Source: Candidatus Pelagibacter sp. (GTDB lineage: Bacteria > Pseudomonadota > Alphaproteobacteria > Pelagibacterales > Pelagibacteraceae). From it: a stretch of 36,850 nt of DNA. Both the position numbers and the translations under genes were made by a program. The stretch covers positions 1-36,850 of the forward strand of contig JAOOKL010000001.1 of the NCBI GenBank assembly GCA_028408025.1, given 5' to 3'. Positions 8,245 through 15,077 of the stretch are shown piece after piece (the stretch's first letter is position 1; each line of letters begins with the position of its first letter). A model generated the notes under the pieces. It saw nothing but the letters and a program-made list of their open reading frames with translations, was not told the origin of the DNA and made no database searches.

Positions 8245-9450
8245 ATGAAAAAAAAGAAAAAGAAACTCGTTAGAAAAGGATCAAAAAAAACAAAAAAACG
8301 TTCATCTAAAAGACTTAAAATTAAAAGTAAAAAAATTAGAAGAAAAAAAAATAAACTAAAAAAAAAACGAAAAAAATTATCAAAAAAAATCAGAAAAATA
8401 TTAAAAAAAAATTCAAAAAAATCAGTAAAAAAATTTTCTAGAAAAAGTCAAAAGACTAGAGCTTTAGTCTTAAGCTTTTTACGATTAAATGATAAAATTA
8501 AATCTTTAATAAGATTTAATTTTAGTTTAGATCAGTCTTTACAAAATTTCTTCACCAGAATTTCAAAAAAATTTTCAGACATCAAACAAGTGATTATAGA
8601 AGAGCGAGAAAAACAAAAACAATTAAAAATAAAGGAAATGGAGAAAGAGAAATTAGAGCTACAAAAAAAATTAAGAGTAGAAAGAGATGTAGTATTAAAA
8701 ATGAAGGCTAATGAACTTAGAGATGAAATAAGACTAGTAAGAGAAAGAAAAAAAGATTTGAAACAGTTTATACGCGAGGAACAAGCTGAGGTTCGCAAAG
8801 AACAAGCAGCAAGACAAAGAAAGTTTCTAGAACAAATCAAGCTTGAGAAAAAAATAGAAAAATTTCGTCAAAGAGAAGCTAATGAAATTAGAGCACTAGA
8901 AAAATTTGTGCTAAGTCAGCAGCGAGAAAATTACAAAGAGGTAGAAGAGAGAATTATTGCAATCAAAAAACGGTACCAGGAACTAAGAGATCAAAAAATT
9001 AAAGAGAGAGTTGAACAGTTAGGTATTAGTGTTGCAGAAGGAGACGATAGAGCAATACTTTTAGAAAAAGAAAAAAATTACTATTTAGAAAGACAAAAAA
9101 TAGAATACGCATTAGAGTCTTTTTGGCGAAGCGCGCATAGTCTTTGTTTTCAATTGAATCGTAAGTACGTTCCAAAATATTTAAGCATTTTTCGTTGTCT
9201 AGATTTTAGGATGGAGCGAGGTGAAATTCTTATTAAATTTGATGACACACCTGATGAGGATTGGTTAATATTGATTTATTTAAATTCTGAGTCAGCTGAG
9301 GGTAATATTATAATAGAGGATAAATCAAATCATGAAAAAAATTTCTCTAAAGAGTTTAAGCCCTCTGAGATATTTCAAGCTAGTGACATGATGGTTGAAA
9401 GTTTAACACAACTTCTTGATAGAGAGAGAAATAAAAAAAAGGCTAGTTAA
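8245..9450 (+). CDS. lysine-rich coiled-coil protein, function unknown
   Basis: A 401-residue protein I do not recognise. The first 70 residues contain 35 Lys and 8 Arg with no acidic residue, like the tail of an H1-type histone. A short hydrophobic stretch follows (LVLSFLRL, about 74-81). Residues of about 115 to 280 are a long charged helix of E, K, R, Q and L, a strong coiled-coil candidate. The last 115 or so residues look globular (FWRSAHSLCFQLNRKY, then CLDFRMERGEILIKFDDTPDEDW, then a hydrophobic beta strand). The tail could bind DNA, RNA or an acidic membrane surface, which is inference. The poly-A runs that encode it invite polymerase slippage. It has a convergent 8-base overlap with the hydrolase gene and follows cfa after a palindrome. 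Confidence 0.8.
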   Translation: MKKKKKKLVRKGSKKTKKRSSKRLKIKSKKIRRKKNKLKKKRKKLSKKIRKILKKNSKKSVKKFSRKSQKTRALVLSFLRLNDKIKSLIRFNFSLDQSLQNFFTRISKKFSDIKQVIIEEREKQKQLKIKEMEKEKLELQKKLRVERDVVLKMKANELRDEIRLVRERKKDLKQFIREEQAEVRKEQAARQRKFLEQIKLEKKIEKFRQREANEIRALEKFVLSQQRENYKEVEERIIAIKKRYQELRDQKIKERVEQLGISVAEGDDRAILLEKEKNYYLERQKIEYALESFWRSAHSLCFQLNRKYVPKYLSIFRCLDFRMERGEILIKFDDTPDEDWLILIYLNSESAEGNIIIEDKSNHEKNFSKEFKPSEIFQASDMMVESLTQLLDRERNKKKAS

Positions 9451-10537
9451 TTAATTCATCAAGTTTTTTTAACTCACCGATTTTAAATATAATTGCATCC
9501 TCTTTTTTATATCCGAATTTTTCTGCATTTGATTTAAATCTTACAGGCGGTTCCCAAATTGGTTCCAAACTTAAGATAGCTGTCCCCCAATGCATTCCTA
9601 TAACTTTTTTTACTTTTAAGTCTTTCATCAAAGACAAAAGCTCTTCAGGATTTGCATGAGCTGTAGATTTATCCCTGACAGGAATAATTGGATAGAAATT
9701 GTAGGCACCCAAATTTCCAAAACCTAAATCGATAGGACCAAATTTTTTTCCTAATTCTTTATAAAAAGGTGCAGGACCAGTATCACAGGCAAAAAAGATT
9801 TTTTTATTTTTATATTCAATTAAAAAACTTCCCCAAAGGCTTCTATTAGTATTTCCAGCACCCCATATCCAACGTTTACTCCAATGTTGTGCTGGCAGCA
9901 TTGTAATTGTTATATCATCATTAATTTTAATTTTATCAAACCAATCCATCTCTTTGACATTATCTTTCTTATATCCATTTCTGGTGAAATATTTTCCAAG
10001 TTTAAGAGGCGTGAGTACTTTAGCATTTTTATACGGAAAGTTTTTTATCGTGCGAATACTCATATGATCATAATGATTATGAGTTAGTAAAAATAAATTT
10101 ATTTTAGGAATTTCTTTAAGAGTCAATGGAGATTCTATATATTTTTTTGGACCAAATATCATAGGACCATAATTTTTTTCAAAAACCGGATCAGTAATAA
10201 TTGTTGTTCCTCCAAGCTTAATTATAAAACTTGCGTGGTCTAGCCACATTACATAAGAGTCAGACTCATATTTTTCAAGGTTTTTTAAAACTACTTGTTT
10301 ATCGATTACATGTTCAGATGGATAATCAATCTTAAGTTTCTTCTTCTCCTCTCTAAACACTTTCCAATTCCATTTAAAATTAGGGTCTCTTTGCGGCCCA
10401 CCTTCAAGATTTCTGAAAGCAAAAAGCTCTCCATCCTTGTATATATGATGATAGGGTTTTTTATTCATAGCTAATAAATTTAAATTAAAAAAAAGGTAAA
10501 TTGTAAAAGATATAATAAGGGGTAAAGGCTTAAACAT
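9443..10537 (-). CDS. secreted metallo-beta-lactamase-fold hydrolase (NAPE-PLD/UlaG-like)
   Basis: A 364-residue metallo-beta-lactamase-fold enzyme. A hydrophobic N-terminus ending around residue 23 looks like a signal peptide or signal anchor, so export to the periplasm is likely. The zinc motif H-x-H-x-D-H is THNHYDH (His153, His155, Asp157, His158). Further ligands fit His in PAQHWS, Asp in FACDTG, and His in IGMHWGT near the C-terminus. The segment RDPNFKWN preceding the core and the WLDHASFIIKLGG stretch match the N-acyl-phosphatidylethanolamine phospholipase D-like (and RomA) branch, suggesting a phospholipid or lipid-related substrate. The substrate is inferred only from the branch. 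Its start region lies in a strong hairpin, described separately. Confidence 0.82.
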   Translation of the reverse strand: MFKPLPLIISFTIYLFFNLNLLAMNKKPYHHIYKDGELFAFRNLEGGPQRDPNFKWNWKVFREEKKKLKIDYPSEHVIDKQVVLKNLEKYESDSYVMWLDHASFIIKLGGTTIITDPVFEKNYGPMIFGPKKYIESPLTLKEIPKINLFLLTHNHYDHMSIRTIKNFPYKNAKVLTPLKLGKYFTRNGYKKDNVKEMDWFDKIKINDDITITMLPAQHWSKRWIWGAGNTNRSLWGSFLIEYKNKKIFFACDTGPAPFYKELGKKFGPIDLGFGNLGAYNFYPIIPVRDKSTAHANPEELLSLMKDLKVKKVIGMHWGTAILSLEPIWEPPVRFKSNAEKFGYKKEDAIIFKIGELKKLDELIN

Positions 10538-10551
10538 AAACCCCTTATTAT
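10512..10551 (-). promoter_or_regulatory. hairpin burying the ribosome-binding site of the hydrolase gene
   Basis: The 11-base arms 10512-10522 and 10541-10551 are perfectly complementary (a T/A pair at 10523/10540 extends this to 12), with a 16-base loop. On the transcript (minus strand) the 5' arm contains AAGGGG, the likely Shine-Dalgarno sequence. The loop contains the start codon (10537-10535), and the 3' arm is codons 6 to 9. Folding would block ribosome entry, as in RNA thermometers and attenuators. Alternatively it acts as a terminator or stability element after the lipoprotein gene upstream, although no good T tract follows. Confidence 0.55.
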
Positions 10552-10583
10552 CATAAATATTAAAAATTAAATATTTATTTAGT

Positions 10584-10781
10584 TTAAGAACAATTTGACT
10601 TATTTATTCTTTTATCGAACGATTTTAGAGCGTCTTTACTTATCACCCAAACGTATGAACTTTCCTTTAGACCGTTTTCGTCAGCAACAGTACAACGTTT
10701 CCCAAATTTTACTTTAGCAACATTTCCTCCTGCGCAGCTCGTTAAAAAAATGAGCAATGTTATAATAGATAATATTTTCAT
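10584..10781 (-). CDS. small predicted lipoprotein
   Basis: A 65-residue protein with a basic start, a hydrophobic core and a lipobox ending at Cys16 (LTSC), followed by Ala-Gly-Gly. The mature part of about 50 residues has two further cysteines, one in GKRCTVAD and one two residues from the C-terminus, which could form a disulfide. It resembles many tiny lipoproteins of marine alphaproteobacteria, but I cannot name a family. It is the upstream gene of a likely two-gene minus-strand unit with the secreted hydrolase, 46 bases away. Start ATG 10781 is favoured because the signal sequence begins there. Confidence 0.7.
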   Translation of the reverse strand: MKILSIITLLIFLTSCAGGNVAKVKFGKRCTVADENGLKESSYVWVISKDALKSFDKRINKSNCS

Positions 10782-10840
10782 AGTATAATTAATGTAGTAA
10801 AAATCTGTGTTTTGATTGGCATAAATTAGTCAAAAAAAAG

Positions 10841-10862
10841 AAAACAAAACTCTATTGTTTTT
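10841..10862 (+). repeat. weak hairpin upstream of purE
   Basis: The 106 bases between the divergent lipoprotein gene and purE are non-coding. They contain an AAAACAA (10841-10847) and TTGTTTT (10855-10861) inverted repeat with a loop of about 7 bases. It is AT-rich and weak. I see no riboswitch-like or PurR-like pattern. The promoters of both divergent genes must lie in this interval, but I cannot place them with confidence. Confidence 0.25.
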
Positions 10863-10887
10863 ATTAAAATAATTGTTAAATTGTTTT

Positions 10888-11376
10888 GTGAAGCTCAATA
10901 AAATAAATAATAAAGTAGCAATCATAATGGGGTCACAATCTGACTATCCTGTTATGAAGGATGCTGAAAAAATTTTAAGAATTTTAAAAATAAATTTTGA
11001 AGTGCTGACCGTCTCGGCTCACCGCACTCCCAAGAGAATGTTTGAATTTGCAGAAAATGCTGACAAAAAAGGTTTTGCAGTAATAATTGCAGGAGCAGGA
11101 GGAGCAGCTCATTTACCAGGTATGGTTTCATCACTAGCAACTGTGCCAGTAATTGGAGTTCCAATTGAAACTAAAAAATTGAAAGGATTAGATAGTTTAT
11201 TATCTATAGTTCAGATGCCCAAAGGTTGTCCAACTGCAACAATGGCAATAAATGGTTCTTTTAATGCGGGATTGTATGCAGCATCAATTATTGGAACATT
11301 TGATACCAAGGTAAGATCTAATCTTGAAAAATGGAAACGAATTCAAACTCAATCCATAAAAAAAAAACCAAAATAA
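10888..11376 (+). CDS. purE: N5-carboxyaminoimidazole ribonucleotide mutase
   Basis: Class I PurE, 162 residues, which moves the carboxyl group of N5-CAIR to C4 to give CAIR in de novo purine synthesis. The conserved IIMGSQSDYPVM at the N-terminus, VSAHRTP (catalytic His in S-A-H-R-T-P) and AGGAAHLPGM are all present. Length is normal for a bacterial PurE. No in-frame ATG precedes the IMGS motif. The best start is GTG 10888, giving MKLNKINNKVAIIMGS; a TTG at 10873 would add five residues, and neither has a clear ribosome-binding site. purK begins at the base after the stop codon, so the two are co-translated. The products act consecutively with PurK. Confidence 0.9.
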   Translation: MKLNKINNKVAIIMGSQSDYPVMKDAEKILRILKINFEVLTVSAHRTPKRMFEFAENADKKGFAVIIAGAGGAAHLPGMVSSLATVPVIGVPIETKKLKGLDSLLSIVQMPKGCPTATMAINGSFNAGLYAASIIGTFDTKVRSNLEKWKRIQTQSIKKKPK

Positions 11377-12429
11377 ATGTCAAAAAATATCACGCTAGGA
11401 ATTTTATATAGCGGTCAATTAGAAACCCAACTTGTAAAATCTGCAAAAAAAATTGGAGGAATAAAAACAATTATATTAACAGATGATAAAAACGGCCCAG
11501 CTCAACATTTTTGCGATAAGTTTATTTATGGAAATTTAGAAGACAAAAAATTAATAGAGGATTTTATTGAGCAAGTAGATATATGCACCTATGCATTTGA
11601 AAATCTATCTCATGAGATCTTAAAAATTATTTCTGGTAAAAAAAAAGTTCATCCTTCACCAGATACCCTTAGAATCGCACAAAATAGAATATTAGAAAAG
11701 AAATTTGCTAACGACCTTGGAATTAAAACTACGGATTGGAAAACTGTTAATTCTTTAATGGATTTAAAAGAGGGAATTAAATTATATGGTAATTGCATAA
11801 TGAAATCTGTTTCAGGAGGTTATGATGGCAAACAACAATTTAGATTCAAGTCCACTGACGATATTGACCCTAAAATAGATTTTAATAAAAAATATATTTT
11901 GGAAAAATTTCTAGATTTTAAGAAAGAGATATCTGTGGCAGCGACTAGGTACAAAAATGGAAAAATTTCAATATATGAACCTACAGAAAACAAACACGAA
12001 AATGGTATTTTAAGAAATTCAAAAATTCCAGCTAATATTAGCAAAAAAATATTTAATGAAGCACAAGAAATTACGGTTAAATTTGCAGAAAAATTAGAAT
12101 ATTTAGGAACGCTAAATTTAGAATTTATGGTTGATAAAAAAGATGGTCTTTTTTTCAATGAATATGCAAACAGATGTCATAATGGATTCTGGCATTCTGT
12201 TAACAGCTATGAGATTTGTCAGTTTACCAATCACATAAGGGCAGTTTGTGGTCTTGATTATATGGAAAATAAAAAGATTTCTAATGCAGAAATGTTAAAT
12301 ATTTTAGGTGATGAAATATTAAACTTCAGAGAAAAAAAGTTTAAACAAAACGAATTTTTTTTTGATTATCTTAAAAAAGACATAAGACCTGGACGAAAAA
12401 TGGGTCACATTACAACTTTAAAAGATTAA
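11377..12429 (+). CDS. purK: N5-carboxyaminoimidazole ribonucleotide synthase
   Basis: An ATP-grasp enzyme of 350 residues that makes N5-CAIR from AIR, bicarbonate and ATP, the step before PurE. Visible elements include GILYSGQLETQLVKSAKK near the start (equivalent to the family's G-G-G-Q-L nucleotide-binding loop but with Tyr-Ser-Gly). Others are TYAFENL, VHPSPDTLRIAQNR, the ATP-grasp lid SGGYDGKQQF and the metal-binding LEFMVDKKDGLFFNEYANRCHNGFWH, in place of the usual E-x-A-P-R-x-H-N-S-G-H. The catalytic fold is intact and length is standard. The glycine loop and the A-P-R to A-N-R change are mild oddities. It abuts purE directly and ends two bases before the convergent dioxygenase gene. 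Confidence 0.9.
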   Translation: MSKNITLGILYSGQLETQLVKSAKKIGGIKTIILTDDKNGPAQHFCDKFIYGNLEDKKLIEDFIEQVDICTYAFENLSHEILKIISGKKKVHPSPDTLRIAQNRILEKKFANDLGIKTTDWKTVNSLMDLKEGIKLYGNCIMKSVSGGYDGKQQFRFKSTDDIDPKIDFNKKYILEKFLDFKKEISVAATRYKNGKISIYEPTENKHENGILRNSKIPANISKKIFNEAQEITVKFAEKLEYLGTLNLEFMVDKKDGLFFNEYANRCHNGFWHSVNSYEICQFTNHIRAVCGLDYMENKKISNAEMLNILGDEILNFREKKFKQNEFFFDYLKKDIRPGRKMGHITTLKD

Positions 12430-12430
12430 A

Positions 12431-13237
12431 TTATTTTATAGTAATACGATGCATCACTCGTGTACAATTTTTAACTTCACTAGCTTTATGCATAATACTT
12501 AGGTTATCCCAAACTACTATATCCCCCTTATCCCATTTATATGAAAATATAAATTCATCTTTGTTAACATGATCAATTAAATATTTTTTTATTTCATTAT
12601 TTTCTTTTTCATTAATCTTTATTTTCATAAGATGACCAGGTGAAATATAAAGAGATTTTTGCCCGTTTACTTCATGAACAATTGAATGTTCAGCTTCCAT
12701 TACTTGAGCAGATTTGATACCAGAGCGAGCTTCTAATTCTCTGCGGGTTTTTGAAATTGGTCCTGCAGATGAGAAAACACCTTTAGCATTTTTTATCTTT
12801 TCTTTTATCTCTTCGGGTAATTTTTTATAAGAATTAAAACCCGAAGAGAAGATTGTATTTCCTTGATTGTCAGGAATCTCAATACCCATAAGCATTGTAT
12901 ATCGGGGCCTGTCTTTATCTAAATAAGAAGTGTCTTGATGTAAAAAAGATCCTCCAAAAGCAATGCTTTTGTCCGTCGGTTTTCTCTCTAGGACGTTTAT
13001 AAATGGATAATTCTCTAAGCCTTTTAATCTCGGATACTCAACTAATTGACCTAAAGATTTAGCAAAGTTTAGATACGTTTTGGAGTCTAAATTTTGTTTT
13101 TTGATAAAAACAACTCCATACTTATTTAGAATATCTTTAATTAGAGTTGTTTGATTTTTTTTAAGATCGTTTAGATCTAGATCATTTACATAAGCTCCAA
13201 CATTATTTTTACCTGGAGATACTGAGATATTGTTCAT
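12431..13237 (-). CDS. TauD/TfdA family Fe(II)/2-oxoglutarate dioxygenase
   Basis: A 268-residue non-haem iron dioxygenase. The facial triad can be read: His and Asp in FLHQDTSY (H-x-D) and the distal His in WDNLSIMHKA. The Arg that binds 2-oxoglutarate is in CTRVMHRI. The N-terminus (NNVGAYVNDLDLND) is typical of TauD/TfdA proteins, which hydroxylate taurine, 2,4-D-like acids, alkyl sulfates, carnitine-type amines and others. Such genes are plentiful in SAR11-like genomes and are often linked to organic sulfur or nitrogen use; the substrate here is unknown. It is the last gene of a five-gene minus-strand operon, its ATG abutting the SRAP stop codon. Confidence 0.84.
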   Translation of the reverse strand: MNNISVSPGKNNVGAYVNDLDLNDLKKNQTTLIKDILNKYGVVFIKKQNLDSKTYLNFAKSLGQLVEYPRLKGLENYPFINVLERKPTDKSIAFGGSFLHQDTSYLDKDRPRYTMLMGIEIPDNQGNTIFSSGFNSYKKLPEEIKEKIKNAKGVFSSAGPISKTRRELEARSGIKSAQVMEAEHSIVHEVNGQKSLYISPGHLMKIKINEKENNEIKKYLIDHVNKDEFIFSYKWDKGDIVVWDNLSIMHKASEVKNCTRVMHRITIK

Positions 13238-13864
13238 TTATTTTACTGGATTTATTATTGATGGATCATTTTTAGCAGGATTATTCACATCTGTCGAGAT
13301 TTCGAAGAATTTTAATTTTGGGGGGATGGTATTATTTAAAAATTCAACTGCATTATTATTTAAGTTAAAGTAATTATTGATTTGAGATTTTGGAACAATA
13401 ACAGGTTGTCGATGGTGTATTTTTGAGTTACTTGGCTCCGCATCCCTAGTAATTACACAGAACTGTCCGTTGTCGTGAATGCCTGCTAAAAAGATATCTT
13501 GGTCATCAACTTTGGTAAAATAATAGGGAATCTTTTTATTATCTGTTTTTTTCCATTCATAATAACCTGAGCAAGGAACAATAGCCCTTGAATTAATGAT
13601 TAACTTTTTAAAACTTACTTTTGTATCTATTCCTTCTAATCTCGCATTGTGTAGTGGTCTAAAATCTTCTTTTGCCCATGAAAATTTTAGTCCCCAAGTT
13701 GTCATTTCTAAATATTTACCGTTGGTAGCTGATTTAATTACTGGATATTTTCCACCTGGAGAACAATTAAAATTATCCTGTTCTAAATCTACATTTATGT
13801 TTTTTTTAACTAAACTATTAGCCACTAATAGAGTCGATTTTTTAACAGCGTATCTCCCACACAT
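13238..13864 (-). CDS. SRAP domain protein (YedK/HMCES family)
   Basis: A 208-residue SRAP (SOS response-associated peptidase) domain protein, bacterial relative of YedK and human HMCES. These use the N-terminal cysteine exposed after Met removal to cross-link covalently to abasic sites in single-stranded DNA and protect them. The start MCGRY places Cys2 correctly. Asn73 with Ala-Arg, Glu103 in GYYEW and His150 in SKIHH match the other active-site positions. Length is normal. The ATG shares its first base with the stop codon of the 36-residue gene upstream (TAATG), suggesting translational coupling. The role in DNA damage tolerance is inferred from the family. Confidence 0.9.
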   Translation of the reverse strand: MCGRYAVKKSTLLVANSLVKKNINVDLEQDNFNCSPGGKYPVIKSATNGKYLEMTTWGLKFSWAKEDFRPLHNARLEGIDTKVSFKKLIINSRAIVPCSGYYEWKKTDNKKIPYYFTKVDDQDIFLAGIHDNGQFCVITRDAEPSNSKIHHRQPVIVPKSQINNYFNLNNNAVEFLNNTIPPKLKFFEISTDVNNPAKNDPSIINPVK

Positions 13865-13974
13865 TATTTATTTTTCTTTTCTCTTTTTAATCTTCTTTTT
13901 TCCTTAAAGCTCAATTTTGCTTTTTTCATAAAGCTACGGTCTTTTTGGCTTTTTCCTGAATATCTTTTGGACAT
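13864..13974 (-). CDS. 36-residue basic protein
   Basis: A small ORF read on the minus strand from ATG 13974 to TAA 13866-13864. It encodes 36 residues, about half of them Lys or Arg, starting MSKRYSGKSQKDRSFMKKAK and continuing with a basic helix. Support comes from context: it fills the 112-base gap exactly, its stop overlaps the SRAP ATG by one base (TAATG), and it starts two bases after the stop of the oxidoreductase gene. A real gene with coupled translation is therefore likely. The residues suggest a nucleic-acid- or ribosome-associated peptide, but no family is recognised. Confidence 0.65.
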   Translation of the reverse strand: MSKRYSGKSQKDRSFMKKAKLSFKEKRRLKREKKNK

Positions 13975-13976
13975 AA

Positions 13977-14555
13977 CTATAAATCTTGAACTAATTTTTT
14001 TACTTTTTCCATATGTTTATCAAATTTTTCTTTAGACATACCTGGTAAAACTTCATAATGCCTTGAATAAAAAGTTTTCATTCCACCAAGTTTTAAAACT
14101 CCAGCTTTGATTCGTCTAAATGGAATGTTTTGAAACCAAGTTTGAATTGAAAACCAATTACCGCCATAAGTCATCGACATAATTGCGATTTTATTCTTCA
14201 TTGCACCTGCTACTGGATATCCCCAATTACCAACTAAACGTTTAAATGAAAAAAACCATTTAGGAGCTAGTGTAAGATCAATCCAATTTTCTAAAATTGC
14301 TGTTGCACGAAGATTGTAACAAGGAGAAATCATGAATAAAATGTCACTTTTTTCTAATCTTTTTCTATAATCTAATATTTGCTCGTCTGGTTCTGATCCG
14401 TCATAAAATGAAATAGGTTTCTCCTCGTGTAAGTTTATTAAATCAATTTCATGACCATTTTTTCTAGCTTCATCAATAAAAGTATCCCTGATTGAAGCAT
14501 TAAAACTTTTTTTGGTATTATGATGTCCATAAACTATGAATATTTTTTTTGACAT
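13977..14555 (-). CDS. NAD(P)H oxidoreductase, flavodoxin-like (KefF/MdaB/NQO family)
   Basis: A 192-residue flavodoxin-fold quinone or nitro reductase. The N-terminal KIFIVYGHHNTKKSFN is the FMN/FAD phosphate-binding strand and loop. The SDILFMISPCYN segment is equivalent to the family's F-Q-F-P-x-Y-W region, with PCYNL in place of PLYW. WFQNIPFRR and the GGMKTFYSRHY end are similar to Flavodoxin_2 proteins. I start at ATG 14555 because translation there begins with MSKKIFIVYGH and lies one base after the stop of the upstream small gene (TAAAATG). Longer in-frame starts exist but overlap that gene. It is the second gene of the minus-strand operon. Electron acceptor is unknown. Confidence 0.8.
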   Translation of the reverse strand: MSKKIFIVYGHHNTKKSFNASIRDTFIDEARKNGHEIDLINLHEEKPISFYDGSEPDEQILDYRKRLEKSDILFMISPCYNLRATAILENWIDLTLAPKWFFSFKRLVGNWGYPVAGAMKNKIAIMSMTYGGNWFSIQTWFQNIPFRRIKAGVLKLGGMKTFYSRHYEVLPGMSKEKFDKHMEKVKKLVQDL

Positions 14556-14556
14556 T

Positions 14557-14712
14557 TTATTTTTCTTCATCATTTTTTTCAGGTTTACGTATAACAAAGC
14601 CTGCTCCAATTCCCAATGCTATAGCAGAGAACCAAAAAGAATATTCTTGCTCACTTAAAAGCAATAAAAGCCCAAAACCTATAATGATCACACCTAAAAG
14701 TTTATTATCCAT
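14557..14712 (-). CDS. 51-residue membrane protein
   Basis: A short ORF from ATG 14712 to TAA 14559-14557 encodes 51 residues. The first is a hydrophobic helix of about residues 5 to 19 (LLGVIIIGFGLLLLL). Next come a few polar residues (SEQEYSF) and a second hydrophobic stretch rich in Gly and Ala (about 27-41). It ends with a charged tail IRKPEKNDEEK. It therefore looks like a two-helix hairpin in the inner membrane. It precedes the oxidoreductase gene by one base and would be the first gene of the five-gene operon, so its promoter should lie just upstream. No family is recognised. Confidence 0.65.
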   Translation of the reverse strand: MDNKLLGVIIIGFGLLLLLSEQEYSFWFSAIALGIGAGFVIRKPEKNDEEK

Positions 14713-14740
14713 TGACAATTATTAATCTTATAATAAAGTT
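14712..14740 (+). promoter_or_regulatory. candidate sigma70 promoter for the 63-residue gene
   Basis: TTGACA (14712-14717) is a perfect -35 match. A 16-base spacer leads to TAAAGT (14734-14739), four of six for -10. A perfect TATAAT lies at 14729-14734 but is only 11 bases from that -35 box, so it would need another -35 element. Either way transcription would start around 14742-14748. The -35 box overlaps the start codon of the divergent small membrane-protein gene. This is a pattern match only. Confidence 0.45.
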
Positions 14741-14767
14741 TGATTATCCATATGTCATGGAAAAAAA

Positions 14768-14793
14768 GACTCTGCATCTACATGCAGGACTCT
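14768..14793 (+). promoter_or_regulatory. leader hairpin flanked by a GACTCT direct repeat
   Basis: CTGCAT (14772-14777), loop CTAC (14778-14781), ATGCAG (14782-14787) form a perfect six-base-pair stem, extended by a T/G pair. The hairpin is bracketed by two copies of GACTCT (14768-14773 and 14788-14793). It sits in the roughly 85-base leader ahead of the 63-residue gene, about 45 bases before the start codon. Two overlapping short reading frames, 14752-14805 (17 residues) and 14757-14840 (27 residues), also cross it. Confidence 0.4.
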
Positions 14794-14832
14794 ATAAAGA
14801 GTTAAAAAGTAGGTTGAAAGAAAGGAGATGTG

Positions 14833-15024
14833 ATGGATAGATTTTCACGTTTGCTTGGTAAGTTCAGCCGAAATAAGTCAGAAGCTAAACTTGCTCAGCA
14901 ACTTAATAAATCAGTAGAAGCTCCAGAGGCAAACGCTAATGGAACCAGCGGATATTTAATCAAAGAAGGTAAAAACGCTGGAAAAGTGCTTAAGCATTTA
15001 AAAACTGATAAAAATAAACTTTAA
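14833..15024 (+). CDS. 63-residue protein, function unknown
   Basis: A small protein of 63 residues that I do not recognise. The N-terminal MDRFSRLLGKFSRNKSEAK is a basic, amphipathic-looking helix. The middle is Ala/Asn/Gly-rich (about residues 31-41) and the end is Lys-rich (GKVLKHLKTDKNK). I start at ATG 14833, which has a good Shine-Dalgarno sequence (AAAGGAG) five bases before; a GTG three bases earlier is less well placed. It has its own candidate promoter, a structured leader and a perfect palindromic terminator, so it appears to be a free-standing single-gene unit. That is rare in such a compact genome and suggests strong or specifically regulated expression. Confidence 0.75.
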   Translation: MDRFSRLLGKFSRNKSEAKLAQQLNKSVEAPEANANGTSGYLIKEGKNAGKVLKHLKTDKNKL

Positions 15025-15033
15025 TCTTTATAG

Positions 15034-15055
15034 AGAGGGGTTTTAAAACCCCTCT
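15034..15055 (+). terminator. perfect 22-base palindromic terminator
   Basis: The sequence AGAGGGG TTTT AAAA CCCCTCT (15034-15055) is a perfect palindrome that folds into a GC-rich seven-base-pair stem with an AT-rich top. It begins nine bases after the stop codon of the 63-residue gene. It is followed by TAAGCATTTAAT, which holds only a short T run, so it may rely on the stem, or serve as a 3'-end stabiliser. Confidence 0.6.
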
Positions 15056-15077
15056 TAAGCATTTAATAATCTCATAG

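Noticed and set aside
8532..8840. 102-codon minus-strand frame opposite the Lys-rich gene
   Set aside because: It is the mirror of the charged coiled coil (Ser/Phe/Leu-rich, Cys-rich low complexity) with no start signal.
14556..14609. 18-residue N-terminal extension of the oxidoreductase
   Set aside because: It overlaps the 51-residue small gene, and ATG 14555 gives the standard strand-first start one base after that gene's stop.
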